A stretch of DNA of 64,000 nt, taken from Micromussa lordhowensis. Its lineage: Eukaryota > Cnidaria > Anthozoa > Scleractinia > Lobophylliidae. The position numbers were made by a program, and so were the translations under genes. Below the pieces are notes generated by a model that saw nothing but the letters and a program-made list of their open reading frames with translations, was not told the DNA's origin and ran no database searches. Shown in pieces: positions 26,301 to 39,128 of this stretch (position 1 is the first letter of the stretch; every line of letters begins with the position of its first letter). Location of the stretch: assembly GCA_964020085.1 (NCBI GenBank), contig OZ026604.1:25513427-25577426 (forward strand). The letters are read 5' to 3'.

Positions 26301-29300
26301 TGGGGATCTGCGGGCTGATTAGCATAGTGGGAGATTTCGCGCAGCTCCGATACTTCGCATTTGGACCCGGACCGACCCCGGGAGTGCTTTGGTGGTATTA
26401 GTTTGCAAAGTTGCGACGCGCGCAAAGTTCGGCTAATTAGCAAACGGGCTGGTTAGCATAGTGCGAGATGTCGCGCAGCTCCGAAACTTTGCATGTGGAC
26501 CCGGACCCACCCCAGGAGTGCTTTGGTGCCATTAGTTTGCCAAGTTGCGACACGCGTCAAGCTCGGCTAACGAGTCAGCCAGCCGGCCACGCCTGGGGAT
26601 CTGCGGGCTGATTAGCATAGTGGGAGATTTCGCACAGCTCCGATACTTCGCATTTGGACCCGGACCGACCCCGGGAGTTCTTTGGTGGTATTAGTTTGCA
26701 AAGTTGCGACGCGCGCAAAGTTCGGCTAATTAGCAAACGGGCTGGTTAGCATAGTGCGAGATGTCGCGCAGCTCCGAAACTTTGCATGTGGACCCGGACC
26801 CACCCCAGGAGTGCTTTGGTGCCATTAGTTTGCCAAGTTGCGACACGCGTCAAGCTCGGCTAACGAGTCAGCCAGCCGGCCACGCCTGGGGATCTGTGGG
26901 CTGATTAGCATAGTGGGAGATTTCGCGCAGCTCCGATACTTCGCATTTGGACCCGGACCGACCCCGGGAGTGCTTTGGTGGTATTAGTTTGCAAAGTTGC
27001 GACGCGCGCAAAGTTCGGCTAATTAGCAAACGGGCTGGTTAGCATAGTGCGAGATGTCGCGCAGCTCCGAAACTTTGCATGTGGACCCGGACCCACCCCA
27101 GGAGTGCTTTGGTGCCATTAGTTTGCCAAGTTGCGACACGCGTCAAGCTCGGCTAACGAGTCAGCCAGCCGGCCACGCCTGGGGATCTGCGGGCTGATTA
27201 GCATAGTGGGAGATTTCGCGCAGCTCCGATACTTCGCATTTGGACCCGGACCGACCCCGGGAGTGCTTTGGTGGTATTAGTTTGCAAAGTTGCGACGCGC
27301 GCAAAGTTCGGCTAATTAGCAAACGGGCTGGTTAGCATAGTGCGAGATGTCGCGCAGCTCCGAAACTTTGCATGTGGACCCCGACCCACCCCAGGAGTGC
27401 TTTGGTGCCATTAGTTTTCCAAGTTGCGACACGCGTCAAGCTCGGCTAACGAGTCAGCCAGCCGGCCACGCCTGGGGATCTGCGGGCTGATTAGCATAGT
27501 GGGAGATTTCGCGCAGCTCCGATACTTCGCATTTGGACCCGGACCGACCCCGGGAGTGCTTTGGTGGTATTAGTTTGCAAAGTTGCGACGCGCGCAAAGT
27601 TCGGCTAATTAGCAAACGGGCTGGTTAGCATAGTGCGAGATGTCGCGCAACTCCGAAACTTTGCATGTGGACCCGGACCCACCCCAGGAGTGCTTTGGTG
27701 CCATTAGTTTGCCAAGTTGCGACACGCGTCAAGCTCGGCTAACGAGTCAGCCAGCCGGCCACGCCTGGGGATCTGCGGGCTGATTAGCATAGTGGGAGAT
27801 TTCGCGCAGCTCCGATACTTCGCATTTGGACCCGGACCGACCCCGGGAGTGCTTTGGTGGTATTAGTTTGCAAAGTTGCGACGCGCGCAAAGTTCGGCTA
27901 ATTAGCAAACGGGCTGGTTAGCATAGTGCGAGATGTCGCGCAGCTCCGAAACTTTGCATGTGGACCCGGACCCACCCCAGGAGTGCTTTGGTGCCATTAG
28001 TTTGCCAAGTTGCGACACGCGTCAAGCTCGGCTAACGAGTCAGCCAGCCGGCCACGCCTGGGGATCTGCGGGCTGATTAGCATAGTGGGAGATTTCGCGC
28101 AGCTCCGATACTTCGCATTTGGACCCGGACCGACCCCGGGAGTGCTTTGGTGGTATTAGTTTGCAAAGTTGCGACGCGCGCAAAGTTCGGCTAATTAGCA
28201 AACGGGCTGGTTAGCATAGTGCGAGATGTCGCGCAGCTCCGAAACTTTCCATGTGGACCCGGACCCACCCCAGGAGTGCTTTGGTGCCATTAGTTTGCCA
28301 AGTTGCGACACGCGTCAAGCTCGGCTAACGAGTCAGCCAGCCGGCCATGCCTGGTGATCTGCGGGCTGATTAGCATAGTGGGAGATTTCGCGCAGCTCCG
28401 ATACTTCGCATTTGGACCCGGACCGACCCCGGGAGTGCTTTGGTGGTATTAGTTTGCAAAGTTGCGACGCGCGCAAAATTCGGCTAATTAGCAAACGGGC
28501 TGGTTAGCATAGTGCAAGATGTCGCGCAGCTCCGAAACTTTGCATGTGGACCCGGACCCACCCCAGGAGTGCTTTGGTGCCATTAGTTTGCCAAGTTGCG
28601 ACACGCGTCAAGCTCCGCTAACGAGTCAGCCAGCCGGCCACGCCTGGGGATCTGCGGGCTGATTAGCATAGTGGGAGATTTCGCGCAGCTCCGATACTTC
28701 GCATTTGGACCCGGACCGACCCCGGGAGTGCTTTGGTGGTATTAGTTTGCAAAGTTGCGACGCGCGCAAAGTTCGGCTAATTAGCAAACGGGCTGGTTAG
28801 CATAGTGCGAGATGTCGCGCAGCTCCGAAACTTTGCATGTGGACCCGGACCCACCCCAGGAGTGCTTTGGTGCCATTAGTTTGCCAAGTTGCGACACGCG
28901 TCAAGCTCGGCTAACGAGTCAGCCAGCCGGCCACGCCTGGGGATCTGCGGGCTGATTAGCATAGTGGGAGATTTCGCGCAGCTCCGATACTTCGCATTTG
29001 GACCCGGACCGACCCCGGGAGTGCTTTGGTGGTATTAGTTTGCAAAGCTGCGACGCGCGCAAAGTTCGGCTAATTAGCAAACGGGCTGGTTAGCATAGTG
29101 CGAGATGTCGCGCAGCTCCGAAACTTTGCATGTGGACCCGGACCCACCCCAGGAGTGCTTTGGTGCCATTAGTTTGCCAAGTTGCGACACGCGTCAAGCT
29201 CGGCTAACGAGTCAGCCAGCCGGCCACGCCTGGGGATCTGCGGGCTGGTTAGCATAGTGGGAGATTTCGCGCAGCTCCGATACTTCGCATTTGGACCCGG

Positions 29301-32300
29301 ACCGACCCCGGGAGTGCTTTGGTGGTATTAGTTTGCAAAGTTGCGACGCGCGCAAAGTTCGGCTAATTAGCAAACGGGCTGGTTAGCATAGTGCGAGATG
29401 TCGCGCAGCTCCGAAACTTTGCATGTGGACCCGGACCCACCCCAGGAGTGCTTTGGTGCCATTAGTTTGCCAAGTTGCGACACGCGTCAAGCTCGGCTAA
29501 CGAGTCAGCCAGCCGGCCACGCCTGGGGATCTGCGGGCTGATTAGCATAGTGGGAGATTTCGCGCAGCTCCGATACTTCGCATTTGGACCCGGACCGACC
29601 CCCGGAGTGCTTTGGTGGTATTAGTTTGCAAAGTTGCGACGCGCGCAAAGTTCGGCTAATTAGCAAATGGGCTGGTTAGCATAGTGCGAGATGTCGCGCA
29701 GCTCCGAAACTTTGCATGTGGACCCGGACCCACCCCAGGAGTGCTTTGGTGCCATTAGTTTGCCAAGTTGCGACACGCGTCAAGCTCCGCTAACGAGTCA
29801 GCCAGCCGGCCACGCCTGGGGATCTGCGGGCTGATTAGCATAGTGGGAGATTTCGCGCAGCTCCGATACTTCGCATTTGGACCCGGACCGACCCCGGGAG
29901 TGCTTTGGTGGTATTAGTTTGCAAAGTTGCGACGCGCGCAAAGTTCGGCTAATTAGCAAACGGGCTGGTTAGCATAGTGCGAGATGTCGCGCAGCTCCGA
30001 AACTTTGCATGTGGACCCGGACCCACCCCAGGAGTGCTTTGGTGCCATTAGTTTGCCAAGTTGCGACACGCGTCAAGCTCGGCTAACGAGTCAGCCAGCC
30101 GGCCACGCCTGGGGATCTGCGGGCTGATTAGCATAGTGGGAGATTTCGCGCAGCTCCGATACTTCGCATTTGGACCCGGACCGACCCCGGGAGTGCTTTG
30201 GTGGTATTAGTTTGCAAAGCTGCGACGCGCGCAAAGTTCGGCTAATTAGCAAACGGGCTGGTTAGCATAGTGCGAGATGTCGCGCAGCTCCGAAACTTTG
30301 CATGTGGACCCGGACCCACCCCAGGAGTGCTTTGGTGCCATTAGTTTGCCAAGTTGCGACACGCGTCAAGCTCGGCTAACGAGTCAGCCAGCCGGCCACG
30401 CCTGGGGATCTGCAGGCTGATTAGCATAGTGGGAGATTTCGCGCAGCTCCGATACTTCGCATTTGGACCCGGACCGACCCCGGGAGTGCTTTGGTGGTAT
30501 TAGTTTGCAAAGTTGCGACGCGCGCAAAGTTCGGCTAATTAGCAAACGGGCTGGTTAGCATAGTGCGAGATGTCGCGCAGCTCCGAAACTTTGCATGTGG
30601 ACCCGGACCCACCCCAGGAGTGCTTTGGTGCCATTAGTTTGCCAAGTTGCGACACGCGTCAAGCTCGGCTAACGAGTCAGCCAGCCGGCCACGCCTGGGG
30701 ATCTGCGGGCTGGTTAGCATAGTGGGAGATTTCGCGCAGCTCCGATACTTCGCATTTGGACCCGGACCGACCCCGGGAGTGCTTTGGTGGTATTAGTTTG
30801 CAAAGTTGCGACGCGCGCAAAGTTCGGCTAATTAGCAAACGGGCTGGTTAGCATAGTGCGAGATGTCGCGCAGCTCCGAAACTTTGCATGTGGACCCGGA
30901 CCCACCCCAGGAGTGCTTTGGTGCCATTAGTTTGCCAAGTTGCGACACGCGTCAAGCTCGGCTAACGAGTCAGCCAGCCGGCCACGCCTGGGGATCTGCG
31001 GGCTGATTAGCATAGTGGGAGATTTCGCGCAGCTCCGATACTTCGCATTTGGACCCGGACCGACCCCGGGAGTGCTTTGGTGGTATTAGTTTGCAAAGTT
31101 GCGACGCGCGCAAAGTTCGGCTAATTAGCAAACGGGCTGGTTAGCATAGTGCGAGATGTCGCGCAGCTCCGAAACTTTGCATGTGGACCCGGACCCACCC
31201 CAGGAGTGCTTTGGTGCCATTAGTTTGCCAAGTTGCGACACGCGTCAAGCTCGGCTAACGAGTCAGCCAGCCGGCCACGCCTGGGGATCTGCGGGCTGAT
31301 TAGCATAGTGGGAGATTTCGCGCAGCTCCGATACTTCGCATTTGGACCCGGACCGACCCCGGGAGTGCTTTGGTGGTATTAGTTTGCAAAGTTGCGACGC
31401 GCGCAAAGTTCGGCTAATTAGCAAACGGGCTGGTTAGCATAGTGCGAGATGTCGCGCAGCTCCGAAACTTTCCATGTGGACCCGGACCCACCCCAGGAGT
31501 GCTTTGGTGCCATTAGTTTGCCAAGTTGCGACACGCGTCAAGCTCGGCTAACGAGTCAGCCAGCCGGCCACGCCTGGGGATCTGCGGGCTGATTAGCATA
31601 GTGGGAGATTTCGCGCAGCTCCGATACTTCGCATTTGGACCCGGACCGACCCCGGGAGTGCTTTGGTGGTATTAGTTTGCAAAGTTGCGACGCGCGCAAA
31701 GTTCGGCTAATTAGCAAACGGGCTGGTTAGCATAGTGCGAGATGTCGCGCAGCTCCGAAACTTTGCATGTGGACCCGGACCCACCCCAGGAGTGCTTTGG
31801 TGCCATTAGTTTGCCAAGTTGCGACACGCGTCAAGCTCGGCTAACGAGTCAGCCAGCCGGCCACGCCTGGGGATCTGCGGGCTGATTAGCATAGTGGGAG
31901 ATTTCGCGCAGCTCCGATACTTCGCATTTGGACCCGGACCGACCCCGGGAGTGCTTTGGTGGTATTAGTTTGCAAAGTTGCGACGCGCGCAAAGTTCGGC
32001 TAATTAGCAAACGGGCTGGTTAGCATAGTGCGAGATGTCGCGCAGCTCCGAAACTTTGCATGTGGACCCCGACCCACCCCAGGAGTGCTTTGGTGCCATT
32101 AGTTTTCCAAGTTGCGACACGCGTCAAGCTCGGCTAACGAGTCAGCCAGCCGGCCACGCCTGGGGATCTGCGGGCTGATTAGCATAGTGGGAGATTTCGC
32201 GCAGCTCCGATACTTCGCATTTGGACCCGGACCGACCCCGGGAGTGCTTTGGTGGTATTAGTTTGCAAAGTTGCGACGCGCGCAAAGTTCGGCTAATTAG

Positions 32301-32682
32301 CAAACGGGCTGGTTAGCATAGTGCGAGATGTCGCGCAACTCCGAAACTTTGCATGTGGACCCGGACCCACCCCAGGAGTGCTTTGGTGCCATTAGTTTGC
32401 CAAGTTGCGACACGCGTCAAGCTCGGCTAACGAGTCAGCCAGCCGGCCACGCCTGGGGATCTGCGGGCTGATTAGCATAGTGGGAGATTTCGCGCAGCTC
32501 CGATACTTCGCATTTGGACCCGGACCGACCCCGGGAGTGCTTTGGTGGTATTAGTTTGCAAAGTTGCGACGCGCGCAAAGTTCGGCTAATTAGCAAACGG
32601 GCTGGTTAGCATAGTGCGAGATGTCGCGCAGCTCCGAAACTTTGCATGTGGACCCGGACCCACCCCAGGAGTGCTTTGGTGC
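23307..32682 (+). repeat. Near-consensus stretch of array 1 (32 units)
   Basis: Most of the 32 units match the consensus or have one or two private substitutions, in contrast to the variant-rich HOR region before it. Repeated variants still reveal block copying. CTCCGCTAAC is at about 28,612 and 29,784, and CAAAGCTGCG at about 29,045 and 30,217, each pair four units apart. GGGCTGGTTAGC in A is at about 29,244 and 30,709, five units apart. The pair GACCCCGACC plus GTTTTCCAAG at about 27,378 recurs at about 32,066, 16 units later, followed in both places by CGCAACTCCG. Confidence 0.8.
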
Positions 32683-35600
32683 CATTAGTTTGCCAAGTTG
32701 CGACACGCGTCAAGCTCGGCTAACGAGTCAGCCAGCCGGCCACGCCTGGGGATCTGCGGGCTGATTAGCATAGTGCGAGATTTCGCGCAGCTCCGATACT
32801 TCGCATTTGGACCCGGACCGACCCCGGGAGTGCTTTGGTGGTATTAGTTTGCAAAGTTGCGACGCGCGCAAAGTTCGGCTAATTAGCAAACGGGCTGGTT
32901 AGCATAGTGCGAGATGTCGCGCAGCTCCGAAACTTTGCATGTGGACCCGGACCCACCCCAGGAGTGCTTTGGTGCCATTAGTTTGCCAAGTTGCGACACG
33001 CGTCAAGCTCGGCTAACGAGTCAGCCAGCCGGCCACGCCTGGGGATCTGCGGGCTGATTAGCATAGTGCGAGATTTCGCGTAGCTCCGATACTTCGCATT
33101 TGGACCCGGACCGACCCCGGGAGTGCTTTGGTGGTATTAGTTTGCAAAGTTGTGACGCGTGCAAAGTTCGGCTAATTAGCAAACGGGCTGGTTAGCATAG
33201 TGCGAGATGTCGCGCAGCTCCGAAACTTTGCATGTGGACCCGGACCCACCCCAGGAGTGCTTTGGTGCCATTAGTTTGCCAAGTTGCGACACGCGTCAAG
33301 CTCGGCTAACGAGTCAGCCAGCCGGCCACGCCTGGGGATCTGCGGGCTGATTAGCATAGTGGGAGATTTCGCGCAGCTCCGATACTTTGCATTTGGACCC
33401 GGACCGACCCCGGGAGTGCTTTGGTGGTATTAGTTTGCAAAGTTGCGACGCGCGCAAAGTTCGGCTAATTAGCAAACGGGCTGGTTAGCATAGTGCGAGA
33501 TGTCGCGCAGCTCCGAAACTTTGCATGTGGACCCGGACCCACCCCAGGAGTGCTTTGGTGCCATTAGTTTGCCAAGTTGCGACACGCGTCAAGCTCGTCT
33601 AACGAGTCAGCCAGCCGGCCACGCCTGGGGATCTGCGGGCTGATTAGCATAGTGCGAGATTTCACGCAGCTCCGATACTTTGCATTTGGACCCGGACCGA
33701 CCCCGGGAGTGCTTTGGTGGTATTAGTTTGCAAAGTTGCGACGCGCGCAAAGTTCGGCTAATTAGCAAACGGGCTGGTTAGCATAGTGCGAGATGTCGCG
33801 CAGCTCCGAAACTTTGCATGTGGACCCGGACCCACCCCAGGAGTGCTTTGGTGCCATTAGTTTGCCAAGTTGCGACACGCGTCAAGCTCGGCTAACGAGT
33901 CAGCCAGCCGGCCACGCCTGGGGATCTGCGGGCTGATTAGCATAGTGCGAGATTTCGCGCAGCTCCGATACTTCGCATTTGGACCCGGACCGACCCCGGG
34001 AGTGCTTTGGTGGTATTAGTTTGCAAAGTTGCGACGCGCGCAAAGTTCCGCTAATTAGCAAACGGGCTGGTTAGCATAGTGCGAGATGTCGCGCAGCTCC
34101 GAAACTTTGCATGTGGACCCGGACCCACCCCAGGAGTGCTTTGGTGCCATTAGTTTGCCAAGTTGCGACACGCGTCAAGCTCGGCTAACGAGTCAGCCAG
34201 CCGGCCACGCCTGGGGATCTGCGGGCTGATTAGCATAGTGGGAGATTTCGCGCAGCTCCGATACTTCGCATTTGGACCCGGACCGACCCCGGGAGTGCTT
34301 TGGTGGTATTAGTTTGCAAAGTTGCGACGCGCGCAAAGTTCGGCTAATTAGCAAACGGGCTGGTTAGCATAGTGCGAGATGTCGCGCAGCTCCGAAACTT
34401 TGCATGTGGACCCGGACCCACCCCAGGAGTGCTTTGGTGCCATTAGTTTGCCAAGTTGCGACACGCGTCAAGCTCGGCTAACGAGTCAGCCAGCCGGCCA
34501 CGCCTGGGGATCTGCGGGCTGATTAGCATAGTGGGAGATTTCGCGCAGCTCCGATACTTCGCATTTGGACCCGGACCGACCCCGGGAGTGCTTTGGTGGT
34601 ATTAGTTTGCAAAGTTGCGACGCGCGCAAAGTTCGGCTAATTAGCAAACGGGCTGGTTAGCATAGTGCGAGATGTCGCGCAGCTCCAAAACTTTGCATGT
34701 GGACCTGGACCCACCCCAGGAGTGCTTTGGTGCCATTAGTTTGCCAAGTTGCGACACGCGTCAAGCTCGGCTATCGAGTCAGCCAGCCGGCCACGCCTGG
34801 GGATCTGCGGGCTGACTAGCATAGTGCGAGATTTCGCGCAGCTCTGATACTTCGTATTTAAACCCGGACCGACCCCGGGAGTGCTTTGGTGGTATTAGTT
34901 TGCAAAGTTGCGACGCGCGCAAAGTTCGGCTAATTAGCAAACGGGCTGGTTAGCATAGTGCGAGATGTCGCGCAGCTCCGAAACTTTGCATTTGGACCCG
35001 GACCCACCCCAGGAGTGCTTTGGTGCCATTAGTTTGCCAAGTTGCGACACGCGTCAAGCTCGGCTAACGAGTCAGCCAGCCGGCCACGCCTGGGGATCTG
35101 CGGGCTGATTAGCATAGTGCGAGATTTTGCGCAGCTCCGATACTTCGCATTTGGACCCGGACCGACCCCGGGAGTGCTTTGGTGGTATTAGTTTGCAAAG
35201 TTGCGACGCGCGCAAAGTTCGGCTAATTAGCAAACGGGCTGGTTAGCATAGTGCGAGATGTCGCGCAGCTCCGAAACTTTGCATGTGGACCCGGACCCAC
35301 CCCAGGAGTGCTTTGGTGCCATTAGTTTGCCAAGTTGCGACACGCGTCAAGCTCGGCTAACGAGTCAGCCAGCCGGCCACGCCTGGGGATCTGCGGGCTG
35401 ATTAGCATAGTGCGAGATTTCGCGCAGCTCCGATACTTCGCATTTGGACCCGGACCGACCCCGGGAGTGCTTTGGTGGTATTAGTTTGCAAAGTTGCGAC
35501 GCGCGCAAAGTTCGGCTAATTAGCAAACGGGCTGGTTAGCATAGTGCGAGATGTCGCGCAGCTCCGAAACTTTGCATGTGGACCCGGACCCACCCCAGGA

Positions 35601-37077
35601 GTGCTTTGGTGCCATTAGTTTGCCAAGTTGCGACACGCGTCAAGCTCGGCTAACGAGTCAGCCAGCCACCCACGCCTGGGGATCTGCGGGCTGATTAGCA
35701 TAGTGCGAGATTTCGCGCAGCTCCGATACTTCGCATTTGGACCCGGACCGACCCCGGGAGTGCTTTGGTGGTATTAGTTTGCAAAGTTGCGACGCGCGCA
35801 AAGTTCGGCTAATTAGCAAACGGGCTGGTTAGCATAGTGCGAGATGTCGCGCAGCTCCGAAACTTTGCATGTGGACCCGGACCCACCCCAGGAGTGCTTT
35901 GGTGCCATTAGTTTGCCAAGTTGCGACACGCGTCAAGCTCGGCTAACGAGTCAGCCAGCCGGCCACGCCTGGGGATCTGCGGGCTGATTAGCATAGTGGG
36001 AGATTTCGCGCAGCTCCGATACTTTGCATTTGGACCCGGACCGACCCCGGGAGTGCTTTGGTGGTATTAGTTTGCAAAGTTGCGACGCGTGCAAAGTTCG
36101 GCTAATTAGCAAACGGGCTGGTTAGCATAGTGCGAGATGTCGCGCAGCTCCGAAACTTTGCATGTGGACCCGGACCCACCCCAGGAGTGCTTTGGTGCCA
36201 TTAGTTTGCCAAGTTGCGACACGCGTCAAGCTCGTCTAACGAGTCAGCCAGCCGGCCACGCCTGGGGATCTGCGGGCTGATTAGCATAGTGGGAGATTTC
36301 GCGCAGCTCCGATACTTTGCATTTGGACCCGGACCGACCCCGGGAGTGCTTTGGTGGTATTAGTTTGCAAAGTTGCGACGCGCGCAAAGTTCGGCTAATT
36401 AGCAAACGGGCTGGTTAGCATAGTGCGAGATGTCGCGCAGCTCCGAAACTTTGCATGTGGACCCGGACCCACCCCAGGAGTGCTTTGGTGCCATTAGTTT
36501 GCCAAGTTGCGACACGCGTCAAGCTCGGCTAACGAGTCAGCCAGCCGGCCACGCCTGGGGATCTGCGGGCTGATTAGCATAGTGCGAGATTTCGCGCAGC
36601 TCCGATACTTCGCATTTGGACCCGGACCGACCCCGGGAGTGCTTTGGTGGTATTAGTTTGCAAAGTTGCGACGCGCGCAAAGTTCCGCTAATTAGCAAAC
36701 GGGCTGGTTAGCATAGTGCGAGATGTCGCGCAGCTCCGAAACTTTGCATGTGGACCCGGACCCACCCCAGGAGTGCTTTGGTGCCATTAGTTTGCCAAGT
36801 TGCGACACGCGTCAAGCTCGGCTAACGAGTCAGCCAGCCGGCCACGCCTGGGGATCTGCGGGCTGATTAGCATAGTGGGAGATTTCGCGCAGCTCGGATA
36901 CTTCGCATTTGGACCCGGACCGACCCCGGGAGTGCTTTGGTGGTATTAGTTTGCAAAGTTGCGACGCGCGCAAAGTTCGGCTAATTAGCAAACGGGCTGG
37001 TTAGCATAGTGCGAGATGTCGCGCAGCTCCGAAACTTTGCATGTGGACCCGGACCCACCCCAGGAGTGCTTTGGTGC
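32683..37077 (+). repeat. Array 1 domain with GTGCGAG variant in monomer A
   Basis: Fifteen units, of which about nine have GTGCGAGATTTC in monomer A instead of GTGGGAGATTTC. I first see this state at 32,773 and last near 39,513. Other markers repeat nine units (2,637 bp) apart: ACTTTGCATT in A at about 33,384 and 36,021 and again at about 33,677 and 36,314, CTCGTCTAAC at about 33,594 and 36,231, and AGTTCCGCTAA at about 34,044 and 36,681. This supports a partial nine-unit duplication. The most changed unit is at 34,734, with CTATCGAG, CTGACTAGC, CTCTGATAC and CGTATTTAAAC. Confidence 0.78.
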
Positions 37078-39128
37078 CATTAGTTTGCCAAGTTGCGACA
37101 CGCGTCAAGCTCGGCTAACGAGTCAGCCAGCCGGCCACGCCTGGGGATCTGCGGGCTGATTAGCATAGTGCGAGATTTCGCGCAGCTCCGATACTTCGCA
37201 TTTGGACCCGGACCGACCCCGGGAGTGCTTTGGTGGTATTAGTTTGCAAAGTTGCGACGCGCGCAAAGTTCGGCTAATTAGCAAACGGGCTGGTTAGCAT
37301 AGTGCGAGATGTCGCGCAGCTCCGAAACTTTGCATGTGGACCCGGACCCACCCCAGGAGTGCTTTGGTGCCATTAGTTTGCCAAGTTGCGACACGCGTCA
37401 AGCTCGGCTAACGAGTCAGCCAGCCGGCCACGCCTGGGGATCTGCGGGCTGATTAGCATAGTGCGAGATTTCGCGCAGCTCCGATACTTCGCATTTGGAC
37501 CCGGACCGACCCCGGGAGTGCTTTGGTGGTATTAGTTTGCAAAGTTGCGACGCGCGCAAAGTTCGGCTAATTAGCAAACGGGCTGGTTAGCATAGTGCGA
37601 GATGTCGCGCAGCTCCGAAACTTTGCATGTGGAGCCGGACCCACCCCAGGAGTGCTTTGGTGCCATTAGTTTGCCAAGTTGCGACACGCGTCAAGCTCGG
37701 CTAACGAGTCAGCCAGCCGGCCACGCCTGGGGATCTGCGGGCTGATTAGCATAGTGGGAGATTTCGCGCAGCTCCGATACTTCGCATTTGGACCCGGACC
37801 GACCCCGGGAGTGCTTTGGTGGTATTAGTTTGCAAAGTTGCGACGCGCGCAAAGTTCGGCTAATTAGCAAACGGGCTGGTTAGCATAGTGCGAGATGTCG
37901 CGCAGCTCCGAAACTTTGCATGTGGACCCGGACCCACCCCAGGAGTGCTTTGGTGCCATTAGTTTGCCAAGTTGCGACACGCGTCAAGCTCGGCTAACGA
38001 GTCAGGCAGCCGGCCACGCCTGGGGATCTGCGGGCTGATTAGCATAGTGGGAGATTTCGCGCAGCTCCGATACTTCGCATTTGGACCCGGACCGACCCCG
38101 GGAGTGCTTTGGTGGTATTAGTTTGCAAAGTTGCGACGCGCGCAAAGTTCGGCTAATTAGCAAACGGGCTGGTTAGCATAGTGCGAGATGTCGCGCAGCT
38201 CCGAAACTTTGCATGTGGACCCGGACCCACCCCAGGAGTGCTTTGGTGCCATTAGTTTGCCAAGTTGCGACACGCGTCAAGCTCGGCTAACGAGTCAGCC
38301 AGCCGGCCACGCCTGGGGATCTGCGGGCTGATTAGCATAGTGGGAGATTTCGCGCAGCTCCGATACTTCGCATTTGGACCCGGACCGACCCCGGGAGTGC
38401 TTTGGTGGTATTAGTTTGCAAAGTTGCGACGCGCGCAAAGTTCGGCTAATTAGCAAACGGGCTGGTTAGCATAGTGCGAGATGTCGCGCAGCTCCGAAAC
38501 TTTGCATGTGGACCCGGACCCACCCCAGGAGTGCTTTGGTGCCATTAGTTTGCCAAGTTGCGACACGCGTCAAGCTCGGCTAACGAGTCAGCCAGCCGGC
38601 CACGCCTGGGGATCTGTGGGCTGATTAGCATAGTGGGAGATTTCGCGCAGCTCCGATACTTCGCATTTGGACCCGGACCGACCCCGGGAGTGCTTTGGTG
38701 GTATTAGTTTGCAAAGTTGCGACGCGCGCAAAGTTCGGCTAATTAGCAAACGGGCTGGTTAGCATAGTGCGAGATGTCGCGCAGCTCCGAAACTTTGCAT
38801 GTGGACCCGGACCCACCCCAGGAGTGCTTTGGTGCCATTAGTTTGCCAAGTTGCGACACGCGTCAAGCTCGGCTAACGAGTCAGCCAGCCGGCCACGCCT
38901 GGGGATCTGCGGGCTGATTAGCATAGTGGGAGATTTCGCGCAGCTCCGATACTTCGCATTTGGACCCGGACCGACCCCGGGAGTGCTTTGGTGGTATTAG
39001 TTTGCAAAGTTGCGACGCGCGCAAAGTTCGGCTAATTAGCAAACGAGCTGGTTAGCATAGTGCGAGATGTCGCGCAGCTCCGAAACTTTGCATGTGGACC
39101 CGGACCCACCCCAGGAGTGCTTTGGTGC
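37078..39128 (+). repeat. 7-unit higher-order repeat, copy 1 (2,051 bp)
   Basis: Seven units with ordered markers: GTGCGAG (unit 1), GTGCGAG plus GGAGCCGG (unit 2), none (3), GTCAGGCAGCC (4), none (5), GATCTGTGGG (6) and AAACGAGCTGG (7). Each marker recurs exactly 2,051 bp later in copy 2. By reading, I found no difference between the copies. Confidence 0.87.
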
